Assembly (NCBI GenBank): GCA_030159075.1
Contig: BROG01000028.1
Coordinates: forward strand, 1,154,501 to 1,218,500
Source: Atrina japonica
Taxonomy: Eukaryota > Mollusca > Bivalvia > Pterioida > Pinnidae
Direction of reading: 5' to 3'
DNA: 64,000 nucleotides
The first letter of the stretch is position 1. Each line of letters opens with the position of its first letter. A program made the position numbers and the translations under genes. Positions 1 to 14,100 of this stretch are shown here, piece by piece. Under the pieces are notes generated by a model, which was not told the DNA's origin, searched no databases, and saw only the letters and a program-made list of their open reading frames with translations.

Positions 1-24
1 TTGGGAAGTATTCACCAAAAACAT

Positions 25-768
25 TGATAATTATGTTGTTGTTGTTGATATTTATTTGTGTTGTTTTATTGTTATTGCTGTTGATAATTATTTGTTGTTG
101 TAGATTGTTATTTCTTTTGTTGTTGATAATTATATGTTGTTGTAGATTATTATTTCTTTTGTTGTTGATAATTATTTGTTTTGTTGTTGATGTTGATTAT
201 TTGTGTTGTTGTTGATAATACACATGTTATTTGTGTTTTGTCGTTGGTAGTGATAATAATTTGTGTTGTTTGTTGTTATTATTGCTATTGTTGTTGATAA
301 TTATTTTTTGCTGATAATTATTTGTTTTGTTGTTGTTGATAATTTGTGTTGTTTTGTTGTTCTTGATAATACACATTTTATATGTGTTGTTTTATTTGGT
401 GGTGATAATTATTTGTGTTGTTGTTCTTGATAATACACATGTTATTTGTGTTGTTTTGTTTTGGTGGTGATAATAATTTGTGTTGTTCTATTGTTGTTGA
501 TAATTATTTGTTGTTGTAGATAATTATTTGTTTTGTTGTTGATAATTTGAGTTGTTTTATTGATATTGTTGTTGGTGATAATTTTTTGTTTTGTTCTTGT
601 TGATAATACAGATGTTATTTGTGTTGTTTTGTTTTGGTAGTGATAATAATTTGTGTTGTTTTGTTGTTATTGTTGTTGTTGATAATTATTTGTTGTTGTT
701 AATTATTTGTGTTGTTTTGTTGTTGTTGAGGGTAATTATTTGTGTTGTTTTGTTGTTGTTTTCATCTC
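25..768. repeat. TTG/GATAATTATTTG-rich degenerate tandem repeat
   Basis: Irregular tandem copies of TTGTTGTTGATAATTATTTG with variable TTGTGTTGTTTTG inserts run almost from the window start. Small open frames of Leu, Ile, Val and Cys here are by-products of the repeat. It lies upstream of the first visible kazrin exon, so presumably in a kazrin intron. Between it and that exon (769-1409) I see nothing further. Confidence 0.9.
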
Positions 769-1409
769 CAATGATTTTCCTATTTTTAGTCTAATTGTAG
801 GAAGTTTTTCCTGTGTGAAAAATTGCAAATTGGCCATATTTTTACCAATTTTCTGCTACAAAATTTCCACTTTTCTAACCTAAAATTCCAATTAATATTT
901 TCATGTCATCAATATTTAAGATTTGAGGGCATATTGTTTTGGTCTATCCATTTGCCTGTTAGCAAGATTCTGTCAAATAAGTTGAGATTCTTTCCGCAGA
1001 TTTTGACCAAATTTGGTATTAAGCTTTATATTGATGATACATGGGAAGAGATTGATTATGGCCTACAGTCGTCAGTATTTGACAGAGATCGATTATGTCA
1101 GACACTGGCAATGTTTGTCAGAGATGTACTGTAGAATCGGATAATTTCATGGGAAAAGAATTTCGTTGTTTAAAAAATAAAACAAATAAGTTGATTTTAA
1201 AAGTTGTTGAAATAGAAAAATCTGATTGTATAAGAACCTGTTAATATTACTAAGTATAATTTGATTTAAATTCTGTTAGAAAATAAAAACAATGGAATTA
1301 AAACCACAACGAAATTTTCTGATACTACAGTTTAACTTTAGAATATTTTAGAATGGCTTAGCTCTCAGGGAATATACTCTTTCTAAAACGTATCTTGTTT
1401 CTCTTTCAG

Positions 1410-1610
1410 ACACACCACGACAGAAAGCTGATGAAGAAAATGAAATAAAACGTCTACGGGAAGAAAACACTCGACTAGAGATGCATGTGAAAATGTTAAC
1501 TTGTGATGCAAAAAAAGATCAAAACAATGACAGTACTAAATATGGAGAAGTCAAATTGGAGTTAATTCAAACTAAACAGGAATTAAACAGAGCGAAGGAA
1601 GCACTACAAG
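1410..1610 (+). CDS. KAZN: Kazrin coiled-coil exon 1 in window
   Basis: Acceptor ctctttcag at 1409, donor gtaagg at 1611. The first two bases complete a codon from an upstream exon and the last base is phase 1. It encodes a charged heptad stretch ending KQELNRAKEALQ, matching the end of the vertebrate first coiled-coil block. Confidence 0.93.
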
Positions 1611-4600
1611 GTAAGGAAGTCCTGAAATAAATAATATAATCTTATATGGGTGTGTGGAGTGGATAAGGAAATCTCCAATCTGGTTGTCCAATCCTGAGGG
1701 TTTCCGAAGGACTGGACTTTCTATTTTTTACCACAAGGGTTAAAATTTCTCTTTCCACTCAACACACCCATGTCTGATTTTTTTTCATCTGTGATTCAAA
1801 TGCATGCCTATGCACATAAATAAAACTTAGACTCAACTTGAATATATTGTATTCTCATGTCATGATTGTCCTACATTATAAAAATATAGTGTGACGTCTT
1901 AGCATGTGTAGCTTTTTTACACCCTAGGGCTTGGACAGAGAAATTCTGGCTGGGCTAAATGGTAGATATATAGAATCAACCCCCTACCTTGAGGGTATGA
2001 CAAAGGAATCTCAATCTGAGGGTAAGATTCTTGAATGATGAACCCGAGGCCTGCTGAGGATTTGTCATTGAAGAATCTTGTCCCGAGAATTGAGATTCCT
2101 TTGTCATACCCTCAAAGTTGGGTTCAATTATTTTTGTCCCATGTCTTTATTAGGCTGATCATTTTGCACTAGTTATAAGGATAACTCTGTGAGTATGGGA
2201 GAAAAAGTTGTTCAAGATGGGAGAAAGATTTGTCTTATAATGTGTCCTGACTGACACACTGGAAAAGCTTTATCTGCCTTTTATTTATGAAAGTTGCTTT
2301 ATCTACCTATATATATATATACCGGTAGTTGAAAGACTTTAAAACTATCAGACTGAAATTGTAAAATTGGAAAAAAAATTACTGCAGACTGACCTGAGTC
2401 TAAAAACTTGGTGGAGATAACCATAGGTCTAGCAAGATAAAGTGGCACATCCAAATTTTGTTCGAAACCCAAATAATAGTGGTGTAACAATATATATCAA
2501 TACAAAGATATATTGCTATTTTTATGTCTGCCTTTACGATTTATCAATACGAAGAAAAGAATTTATATCTTTTCCAAATATGAATTATATTGGTTCCTTG
2601 ATTAATATTTCGGTGTCTGTTGGTGTCACGAAAGCGCTATATATCAACAAATTATCTGTTTTGTTTAAATAAGTTACCAATGCACAAGTTGAAATGAATA
2701 ATTTGTCATTCTACAGTCACTGTTTTTGTTTCACAGTAGTATTTCCAACATTAAACTGAATACAATGGAACCTGTCTTGAGAGACCACTGTCGTAGAAGA
2801 CCCCTGTCTATTGAGACCACTTTCTGAAAACCACTTGTTTCAATAATCCTTTAAATAAAACCTGTTTTGAGAGACCACCTGTCTTTTAAGACCACATTTC
2901 AGTGGCAGTAGGGGTGGTCTTTCAAGACAGGTTCCACTGTATTCTATTCCTGACAATATGATATATGACACATGGTGATACGTTTTTCATTTATCGCGTA
3001 ATATCGTGATACACTTTTGAGTCATGATACACAGCCCTACAAAATCTATCTATTTCCAGAAACTTTGGATGTATGGGTAAAAGTTTTTGCCTTACTCTGA
3101 TTCCATGCAATATTTTACCTTGTATTGGTTTTGAAAACTAGGACAGGTAAAACTGGACTGTTACCTTGAAATGTGTTAATTTAGACCTGGTCTGTTTGTA
3201 AACATGTGCCAGTTTATGTTGATAGACGTAAAGTAATGCTTATGTTTTCCTGAGAACTGTAGCAGCTTACCTCTATATATATACATAAACACCACCACAA
3301 CATACACCTCTACATACACAGTCACACCTGACAACGGAAGCACCGGACCTCTATATACACACAACATTCACCTTTACATACACAGCACACCTGACAACTG
3401 AAGCACGGGACCTCTGTATATACACAAACACCATCACAACATTCACCTCTACATACACAGCACACCTGACAACTGAAGCACGGGACCTCTGTATATACAC
3501 AAACACCATCACAACATACACCTCTACATACACAGCACACCTGACAACTGAAGCACCGACCCTCTATATATACACAAACACCATCACAACATACACCTCT
3601 ACATACACAGCACACCTGACAACTGAAGCACTAGACCTCTATATATACACAAACACCATCACAACATAAACCTCAACATACACAGCACACCTGACAACTG
3701 AAGCACGGGACCTCTGTATATACACAAACACCATCACAACATACACCTCTACATACACAGCACACCTGACAACTGAAGCACCGGACCTCTATATATACAC
3801 AAACACCATCACAACATACACCTCTACATACACAGCACACCTGACAACTGAAGCACTAGACCTCTATATATACACAAACACCATCACAACATACACCTCT
3901 ACATACACAGTCACACCTGACAACTGAAGCACCAGACCTCTATATATACACAAACACCATCACAACATACACCTCTACATACACAGCACACCTGAGAAGT
4001 GAAGCACCGGACCTCTATATATACACAAACACCATCACAACATACACCTCTACATACACAGCACACCTGACAACTGAAGCACTAGACAAACACCATCACA
4101 ACATGCACCTCTACATACACAGCACACCTGACAACTGAAGCACCGGACCTCTGTATATACACAAACACCACCACAACATACACCTCTACATACACAGCAC
4201 ACCTGACAACTGAAGCACTGGACAAACACCATCACAACATGCACCTCTACATACACAGCCATACCTGACAACTGAAGCACCGGACCTCTATATATACACA
4301 AACACCGCCACAACATAAACCTCAACATACACAGCACACCTGACAACTGAAGCACTAGACCGCTATATATACACAAACACCACCACCTCATACATACACA
4401 TACACAGCACACCTGACAACTGAAGCACCGGACCTCTATATATACACAACATACACCTCTACATACACAGCACACCTGACAACTGAAGCACCAGACCTCT
4501 ATATATACACAACATACACCTCTACATACACAGCACACCTGAGAACTAAAGCACTAGACCGCTATACATACACAAACACCACCACAACATACACCTCTAC

Positions 4601-5066
4601 ATACACATTCATACTTCCACCTACACATATTTGCATACAAATTTTGTCATATATTGTAGGTAAAACAATAGCTTCCATATCAGAGGTGAAAAAAGCCTGT
4701 ATGGATATACAAAAAGATTATTACATTTACATACACACAATCACAGACATTAATGCTTACACGAACTCTGAAGGTTGGTGAACTTATAAAAAAAACTCCC
4801 ATTTCCCTGTTTTCTTCAATTATTTCAGAAAGTTAATAAATTTCCATCAAATAGTAGATCTGACTAATGGAGACAACTATGGAATTCCTGACATTTAATA
4901 TTTGGGATTTGGCACGTCATTTGACAGACATTACGTTCCATGCAACAGACATTCAGCAGTTTTAACTATTTTTGACTCATCATTCACCAAACAAAATACT
5001 ATTAACTTCTGGGACAATAAACGAGATTGTTGTTTAGTTCTCTTAGTTTCTTAGTCCCTCTGTCAA

Positions 5067-5158
<92 letters not shown>

Positions 5159-8100
5159 TACAGTAGGATTTCTTTATGTTGAAATTCTTAGGATCGCCCC
5201 TTTCATTTTGAGAGCATTCAACTTTGATATAGCCTGGAATTTCAACTCATCTGATTTCAACATGACAAGATTTCACTGTATGTACATGTAAATTATAAAT
5301 ATATAACCTGCACACAGACACACACACACAAAAACACACACACACACACCCACACACACACACAAGCACACACACACACAAACACTTACATACTTCTAAC
5401 CTACATACATCATATTAACATTGCTCTTTTTCTACGTATGTAGTATTTTTCATTTCTCAAATTGCCCTTGGTGATTCGCATTACCTGGATATATGTCTAT
5501 TTTTCTGTTTATTATTGATATATGTCTATTTCTGTTTAGGTTTTGTACTCGGGTAAATGTGTGGTAAATGTGGTAAATGTGTGGTAAATATGGTACATGT
5601 AAATGTGTGGACATTTGAAAGCCAAAGATTTAATAATGTAGTATCAAAATACAAATTTAGGCAAAAATGAAATTTTGATTTGATACCTGATGAGACATGC
5701 AAGCTACCATATGTAATATATTGGTTCCAAACATGACCAAATATATATTCCAGATTTGTCATTAACTATTCTTTCACGAATATTTGAACATTTGTTTCAG
5801 CTGTAGTCTAAAGTGTGACCCCTAGTGTTGAGTTTGATTTCTAGTCTTACGTGTGACCTGTAGTCTTTAGTGTGACCCCTAGTGTTGAGTGCAACCTCTA
5901 GTATTAAGTGAGACCTCTAGTCTTGAGTGTAACCTCTAGTCTTGAGTGTAACCAGTAGTCTTGAGTTTGACCTCCTTTAGTCTTGAGTGTAACATGTAGT
6001 CTTGAGTTTGACCTCCTTTAGTCTTGAGTGTAACCTGTAGTCTTGAGTTTGACCTCCTCTAGTAATGAGTGTGACAAGTAGTCTTGAGTTTGACCTGTAA
6101 TCTTGATTGTAACCTCTAGTCTTGAGTGTAACCTGTAGTCTTGAGTTCGACCTCCTCCTAGTAATGAGTGTGACAAGTAGTCTTGAGTTTAACCTCATCT
6201 AGTCTTGAGTGTAACCAGTAGTCTTGAGTTTGACCTCATCTAGTCTTGAGTGTAACCAGTAGTCTTGAGTTTGACCTCCTCTAGTCTTGGGTGTAGCCTG
6301 TAGTCTCTTGAGTTTGACCTCCTCTAGTCTTGGGTGTAGCCTGTAGTCTTGAGTTAGACCTCCTCTAGTAATGAATGTGACAAGTAGTCTTGAGTTTAAC
6401 CTGTAATCTTGAATGTAACCGCTAGTCTTGAGTGTGACCTATTTTTTAACTCAAGCAATTCTTTGTTTTTAACAATACTATAGAATCACAGTAGCCTACA
6501 TGTAATGGACACTATCTCTGTTACAGCAATGAAAGCAGATCGCAAAAGATTGAAAGCCGAGAAATTGGAACTTCTAAATCAAATGAAACAACTATACACT
6601 ACTTTAGAAGAGAAAGAAACAGAACTCAGGGACTTTATCCGGAACTATGAACAACAGATGAGAGAAAACGATGATACAATTAAACAGGTTCGCGAGTGTA
6701 TTTGTCTCATTTATATGTTAATTAGGCCTCCTGATTGACTCAAGTGATCTTTTGTGATCATTTTAAGCTGGTTGTAGTTCAGATGTTGGTAATTGTGGAC
6801 ATTTTACACGATAGGGGATATCAGGGATATCAGCGGCCAAATGGTTAGAGAATTGTGTTTTTAACCATGAAGTCTCTCATCTCTAGTCAGTGCTGATATG
6901 AGCCCCACTGGAACCTAAGCTGATTTTGTAGTAAAGATTGCCAGTTTACTTGTGGAGTGCCCCGGTGATCTTTTCCTATGTACATTTTAACTGGGGTTTT
7001 TCTCCACCATTAAAAACTGTGGCCCCTGTTTAAATGAAAGAAAAATGTCAAGCATATAATGTTGAAGATAGGGTTGTAACTCAGTTACAGGTTAAATCAC
7101 ATTGAGATGCTATGAATACTTTGAAATATTATTTTCTTAACAGCCTCTTTTTGTCAAGGAGTATGTTTGTCTTCTTCTTTTTGAATGGTAAATCCTTTTT
7201 TTTTCTAATTCATACACAAATATGACCAAGGTTAAAGAAAAATTTGGACAAAATTTGCTGAGCTATTGACCTATTTCTAAATACCTGGGATTTTCCAATG
7301 ATGTTCTAATTCATTTTGTGATATCATATTGCATTAACAGCTTGCATCTGAACGAGAAACAATGGAACAAGAGAAATGGGAGATAATCAAACAAGCTCGG
7401 GAGGCTCAGGAAAGAGCGGTTATATTACGCACACAAAATGATTCCAAAGATCAACAGATTAAAAAACTTGAAAGTGAAATATCTGAGGTAAGTAAAATGA
7501 AAATTTTCCTCCAAAAGGAGGAAATTCTTTTTTTCAAAGTTTTGTGGCAAGTATTATTTTTTTCTCAATTAAAGAACCTAAAACACTCATTTGACCAATG
7601 ATAATTTGTTTCCAGATTTCCAACAAGTATTATTTTGAATTCAACTCTGGTTTAAAGATTAGCACAGGGTCAAAACTGACTAATATTTTTATACACCTGT
7701 CTTTAGATGGGACATATTATATTATGGTGATGTCCATCCAACCACTTTTACGGCCCATAATTTCTTAACGCCTCATCAGAATGTATTCTTACTAAACACA
7801 ACAGTTGTTCTCAAGGTTATACCCCAATGGTCAAGGTCACTTTGGCAGTCTGTACAATATCTTTGTCTGGAGCATATCTTGCACACCACAAAAGAGAATG
7901 TTTTCAAACTTCACACAACAGATGTTCTCAATAAGGTGACATTTCATTCATAGAGAAAAAAATTATTTGCAATTCAATAACCCCAGTGTCGGTACATCAT
8001 GCGGGAAATGCTTGGGACTTTTAAAAACAAAAACAAAATCGTTTATGACTGTCCCCTGCTAAACACTTGGCATCAAAAGTGAAAATCTTTGGTCTTTGAT

Positions 8101-11100
8101 ATGAATATACTTTATACCTTGGAATTTTTGTCCTTTTACAACAGAAAAGGTAATCATCCCCCTTCTTGAATTCACCCTTAATCATCATATCTCATGAATA
8201 GCATGTATGCCCATGTTTCAATTATTTAGCCTGAAAATTTTGATTTCATTTCGAATTCGCCCTCAGTATTTTTAAAATTCTGCATACATTTATTTCATGG
8301 TGCCTTTGATGTTTTTGAACCAACACCTCCAATGGAATTCTAATATGTAAATTAGAATATAGACATGAATTTTTCTATTTTCTGTAAAAGTGTGGATAAC
8401 AAGTACACCATTCTGTCTATGGAATATTAAAAAAATATTGCAAACTTTCAGCTGAAGGAACAGTCCTCCAAGTTTGGTGGTACTCTGAGCTTTCTAAATA
8501 CTCCAGAGAGTGTGTGTGGGGCAACCACTCCAAACAGCGAAGATCTGCCACCATATGAGACGCCGCCATCTTCAGCAACCTGCAATTCTAACGATGGAAG
8601 TTTTGAAGGTTGGTAAAGTACAGGATGATATTGATTTTTTTTACGTCACACACATAAATTTCCACGTTTACAGTAATCTAGAGTGCTCCATTGACATTTG
8701 TTACTTTGGAAAGGGATGGTGTGATCTGTATTAACTTGTGATAATTTGGGGAGGAGTCGGGGAGGGTGATTCACATAAGGTTTTGATGATGCAGGTAGGG
8801 CAAGTGCTGAACTACTTAAACTAATGTGGGGAAGTGTTGAGATGATCTGTATAAACTTTTAATAGTGTGGTAAGTGAGCAGGGGCTGATCTGCCTAAATT
8901 TTTAAAACTTTTAAACTTCTCAAATTCCACTCGGCCATTACTTTCAAATTTGATATGTTGTGCATATATACATGATATAATAAGGGTAATAAAAATAAAA
9001 ATTTCATTATCCCTGGGTTTTGCAGATAGGATTGAGTCTTAAGTTATAGGTAAGACCTTTTCACCCCTTTTTTTCAGATTTTTTACACCCTCGCTTTACA
9101 AACTGCATTTGATGGTAGTATATTTGCTATATTATGCAAAAGATGTAAGTATAAAATATTTGCCGAGGCAGCTTGTCGTGACCATTTGGTTAATTGTTTG
9201 ACTGGCAAGTGGCAGGTCCTAGTTATGATGCTTGTTACTGGGTTATATCAAATACTTAAAAATATAGTAGTAACTGTTCTTGACCAAACACTCAACATAC
9301 AATGTGAAAGTCTTTATTTCTTTATTTTTTGGTAGGGTGAGACTTAAAACCAAGATCCTGTGGCATGTAAAAAAAAAGTCACGGAATTGGAATCAGTCCA
9401 TAGCACAGGCCAAAATTTGTGGCACTTAGCTTAAAGCTGGTGACATCTCCATATAAATGAAAAATTCTTGATAGAATGTAAAAGAACAAAAAATAGCCTG
9501 TAAAATATATACATGACTTTGAATTTAAGATGTGTGTGTTTGTGAGTGAGTGAACATACATGAAATTACACTTGTATAATGACTGAAATTAACATTTCTC
9601 TTGACATAGTGTCTTCATGTGCCACAAAGGAAAACTCCAGAGAAAGAAGCAATTCCTTAACACCCCTAATTTGTGACGAGTCCTACACCAAAAGTCCATC
9701 AGGTTCTGATGTCTTAAACAACACATCTGTGGATGGAAAGAAGAAAACAAAACGAATAAGCTTGGGCTCAATATCCAAAGTATTTTCACGAGGCAGAACA
9801 AGGCGATCTTTAGCTATGCCGGAAGGAACAGACATTGACGGTAATTCTATTGTTATGTATTGTGTAACTGGTTGTTTGCTTATTTAGTATTTAAATTTTG
9901 TCCTTTATCTTTCTGAAAAAAATTCAGGAGAATATTTTATGTTCACTTAAAAACGTTTTCTTAGCTACAATACATTTGTTGATTTTTATTGCTTGTTAGA
10001 CTTTGAGACATTTAATACCTCCTACCCTATGTAAGTATATTTTCTTTTTTCTTTTTTTAACAGATTTACCGGTTAGCACATCTAGAGTCACACTTCTAAA
10101 CTCTGACAATTATCAGGAAAAGTTGTCATTGGTTGACCAATCAAAAGGCACTCATATGTCAACCTGGAAAGCCAATCAGGTTTTAGCATGGCTTGAGATT
10201 GTAGTAAATATGCCGATTTATGGAAAATCATGTTCCGAAAATGTCAAGAGTGGAAAGGTAAATATTTTGTGGATTTTTACAATTATATTTAAAAGCATAT
10301 TGTCACTCAGTGTATCAAAATTTTAATTTCGTTTTAAAAGCAGTAAATTCAAAAATGTATAATGACATTTAAAATACTTAATAATAAATATCAACATTTC
10401 ACTGTATTTTGAGGTCTGAACATGTAAATTAAGACATCATTGAATTGTATTAACACCATATCGTATATATTTAAACACTCTTGATCAACATTGAACATGA
10501 ATTCTGATGATCGATTGCCGAATCCAATTTTGTGTCCATGACATATATGTTAAAGTGAATCATTCTTAGTAGAACATAACCATGATAAACTTACAAAAAT
10601 ACAAACAAACGAAAGTTACATAAATTAATTCTATATTTATATATTTCAGGTACTTTTGGGTCTCAGTGACTCAGAACTTACGTCCGCATTAGGTATAAGT
10701 AACCCAATGCATCGCAAAAAGCTCCGTCTTGCCATTGAGGAACAGAGAAATCCTACGGATATGTAAGTCATATCATATTGTTCTTACATATATACAGTGG
10801 AATCTCATTATCTCAAAATTCAAGGGACCGCCCTATTTTCTTCAAGATATCCAGAATTTGAGATAACCAAAATTTATAATTGATAGATTTTTACTATCCA
10901 TAAAATTCGGGACTGGTCTGTCAGCTTTGACATATCCCCAATTTCAACTCATCTGATTTCAACATAACAATATTCCACTGTATATAGCAAATTTACTTGA
11001 TACTCGAGCTCAACTCGCTATCAATGATTTTAAGGTAAAAGCATTCAGAATTTATTCTGTAATTGGACATGTTTGTATATGGACGGCATACAACTGTAAA

Positions 11101-14100
11101 TAATTATCAAAATTAGTGCTTATTTGAAGAAAACTTCAAAAATTTAAACAAAGTTCATTTAGTTTACACCTGACCTCATTTGATATGTATCGTAGTATGG
11201 CACTGATAGCAAGCCACTTAGACTGAAAATTATGATTACCAGCATTTATTGCTGACAAAACACTTAAAAATAAACTTTTCTGATCCAATTCTGACCTGGT
11301 ATGGATAACAGACTAGTGTTGTTTCAAACTCTGCAAACGTTTATAGGTGAATGTTGAAAAGTAATACCATGCTAGGTTTCCTAATCACTCAAATCCAAAA
11401 AAATTGTGTAAACCTTTATATAGTCAAAATAATGAAATAAAATATGAGCTTTAGTATTGAGTAAATTTGGTGAATTTGAGCCCTGATTAAGGTTTTGGTT
11501 AAAATATTTCAATTTCTCACCATTTACTTTTAAAATAATGATTTCACAGGTAGTTCAATACTTTCAGAATGTATGTTTTCATGTGTGCCCGGGAAAGTTT
11601 TGGAAACAGACCACATTCTCAGACTGTTAACTCTGAAAAATTACATTCTAGATATGAATTCCACCAAGTTTTATTTGTACACATACCAATTTTTATTCTC
11701 ATTGACAACCTGTGTCATACTTGTGGTTCTTTTAACCATGAAGAGAGTATGAAAACATTCTTAGAAAATGGAGTAGTGTAAAGTGAAAAATAAAAATTGA
11801 GTGTTACTGTTTACATGTAACCAAAGAAAAAGTCAGAGTTCAACTAGAATCTCATATCATTAGCCTTAACCTTTCATTACAGACTACAACCTAAAGCCAG
11901 TGTGTTTGACCACACATGGATAGCACATCGCTGGATACCAGACTTGGGTCTCCCACAGTACTCCTCGGTGTTTGAGGCTAATCTTGTAGATGGGAGAATG
12001 CTCAATACAATATCTAAAAAAGAAATGGAAAAACATTTCGACATTCACAGAAAATTCCATCAAGCCAGCATTCTTCATGCAATAGAACTATTACGGAGAC
12101 TAGGGTTTGAAAAAGAGGTAATAATAGATAGATAGTGAATATTTAAAGAGAGTCAGGGTTTTCCTACACTCTTTTGGAAATAGGGCCATTCTCACCCTTT
12201 TGAATTGGGATAAGATTAAACAATTTTATTTCAGAAACATATAGTTTTACAATGCATTAAGATTGGGCAAAGTTGTCCATTGGGAATTTTAGTAATATTG
12301 TATTGACTTTGGGAAATCTAAAAATATGCAAAACTGTTTTGAGAATAATCACTTCAAAATTTATTGTCAGTTGATTTCATTTGGGGAATTTCAACTGCAA
12401 ATTTTGAAAGAATGCATTTTATTTGCATTGGCAATGGGGCCTTATTTAGGCCACCTATGATCTGGTGGAAAATCCTTTATAGTTAGGCCCCAGCGGCTGT
12501 GAAGTTTTATCTGGTGGAAAAATCCTTTTGATAGAAAACATATATAATTTTATACTCGGGATTAGGTAGTAAACCCCAAATCTAAGCGGCTACCTTAGCA
12601 ACATTATGAAGTACATATACTTAAGCTTAAGTTTTATTGCCCTAATAACCAGCTATAATTTCAGGGTTTGCATTGTCATTGTTAGTTGTAAAAAAAAATT
12701 TTGAGTGTTATTGATAAGAAAACATATCATAATTTTATTCTTGTAAATATAATATAACTTAATATAACTTGTATGCGATTAGGTAGTAAACTAAACCCAA
12801 ATCTAAGAGTAAAAGATTACTACCTTAGTTTGCTTAATGGATCATGATACTCAGTATTTGAACACATACTTTATCATTAATGAGTATTTCCAATGGCTGT
12901 ATGCCCATCAATTTTAACCAGTAATGTACAAATAATTTTAACTTTAAGAAGATGTATCTGTAATGTACAAATATATACATGTTATCACCTGATTAAGAAG
13001 ATTGGTGGTGTCTTTTTTCCGATTTAAATCGGTTACCTGCAGTTACCGTTTTTTCACTCATCAAAACTTGGATATGGTCATATACATCACATTACATTCT
13101 AAGTACAAAGATCCCATGCCTTAGATGGCGTGTGGTGTTTTAAGTATCATTGTACGCTTTTTTTACAAAATTTTCAGACCCCTGTTTTGGACTGTTTTGG
13201 ACTTGGTCTCTTTTCAATGCTATGTTTAAAGTGAGTTAACTTGTGTGGTGGGGGAGGGGTTGTAAACATGTTTCTGTGAGGTGAGTTTTGTAATCTTTGA
13301 TTACTCTTATGTTTTACTTTAAGATGTTAACAGAGAGACGCTCAAAATGTGAGTCTGAGGATACAGATCCACTGGTGTGGACGAATGAACGTGTCATCAA
13401 ATGGATTCAGTCAATAGATTTAGAGGTATTTCATTAGATTAATACTTACCCACCCTTGCAAAAATAATGGATTCTCTCACAATTCAAGGGTTTATTCAAG
13501 TGCAATTTTACTATAATGTTAAATGAGATCATTTGAATGATAAATATATTTAGCATTACTGTATTTACCATATAAGAATATGTGAACATTTTGCCAGAAC
13601 AGAGAACAGATTACCTGTTTGGAAGACCACACTTATAAGAGAGCACCTGTATAGAGATAATACATTCTGAAAACCACTTGGTTATAAAATCCTTTAATAA
13701 AAACCTCTTTTGAGAGACCACATTTCATTGGCTGATGGCATGGTCTCTAACGACAGGTACCATTGTAATTAGAAAGTATATTACTGTATTCGACCAAATA
13801 AGCACCCATATCCCTTTTCTAGCCGAAAAAAATGTAAACAACAGTTAATCTCTAGACCCATGCAACACAAGAATGTTGATAGGTGTCCTCAGTAAAAGTA
13901 CAACAACTTTTCCACTATACCTTATAATAAATTAAGGGCTTTACATCAATTTGACAATTGATTAATCCTAATAATTGCCCATCCCTTTTTTCCTATTTTT
14001 GTAGCACCTGTGGGTTTATTGGGTTTTATACGGTAAAATATAATTAGGATGGTATCAGGAGGTTCAGACTTTGACCTTTTAAAAACTGTGACCTGTGATA

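Noticed and set aside
823..1134. 103-codon frame upstream of the first kazrin exon
   Set aside because: AT-rich composition, no flanking splice partners and no resemblance to kazrin N-terminal sequence.
3176..4538. Cys-rich - strand frames that look like a repeat protein
   Set aside because: Derived from the 75-base minisatellite; no splice sites, start context or stable frame across units.
8609..8612. Kazrin donor at 8612 (gtaaag) instead of 8608
   Set aside because: Stronger consensus, but it gives phase 2, which does not join the exon at 9610; the 8608 site gives phase 1 and keeps the frame.
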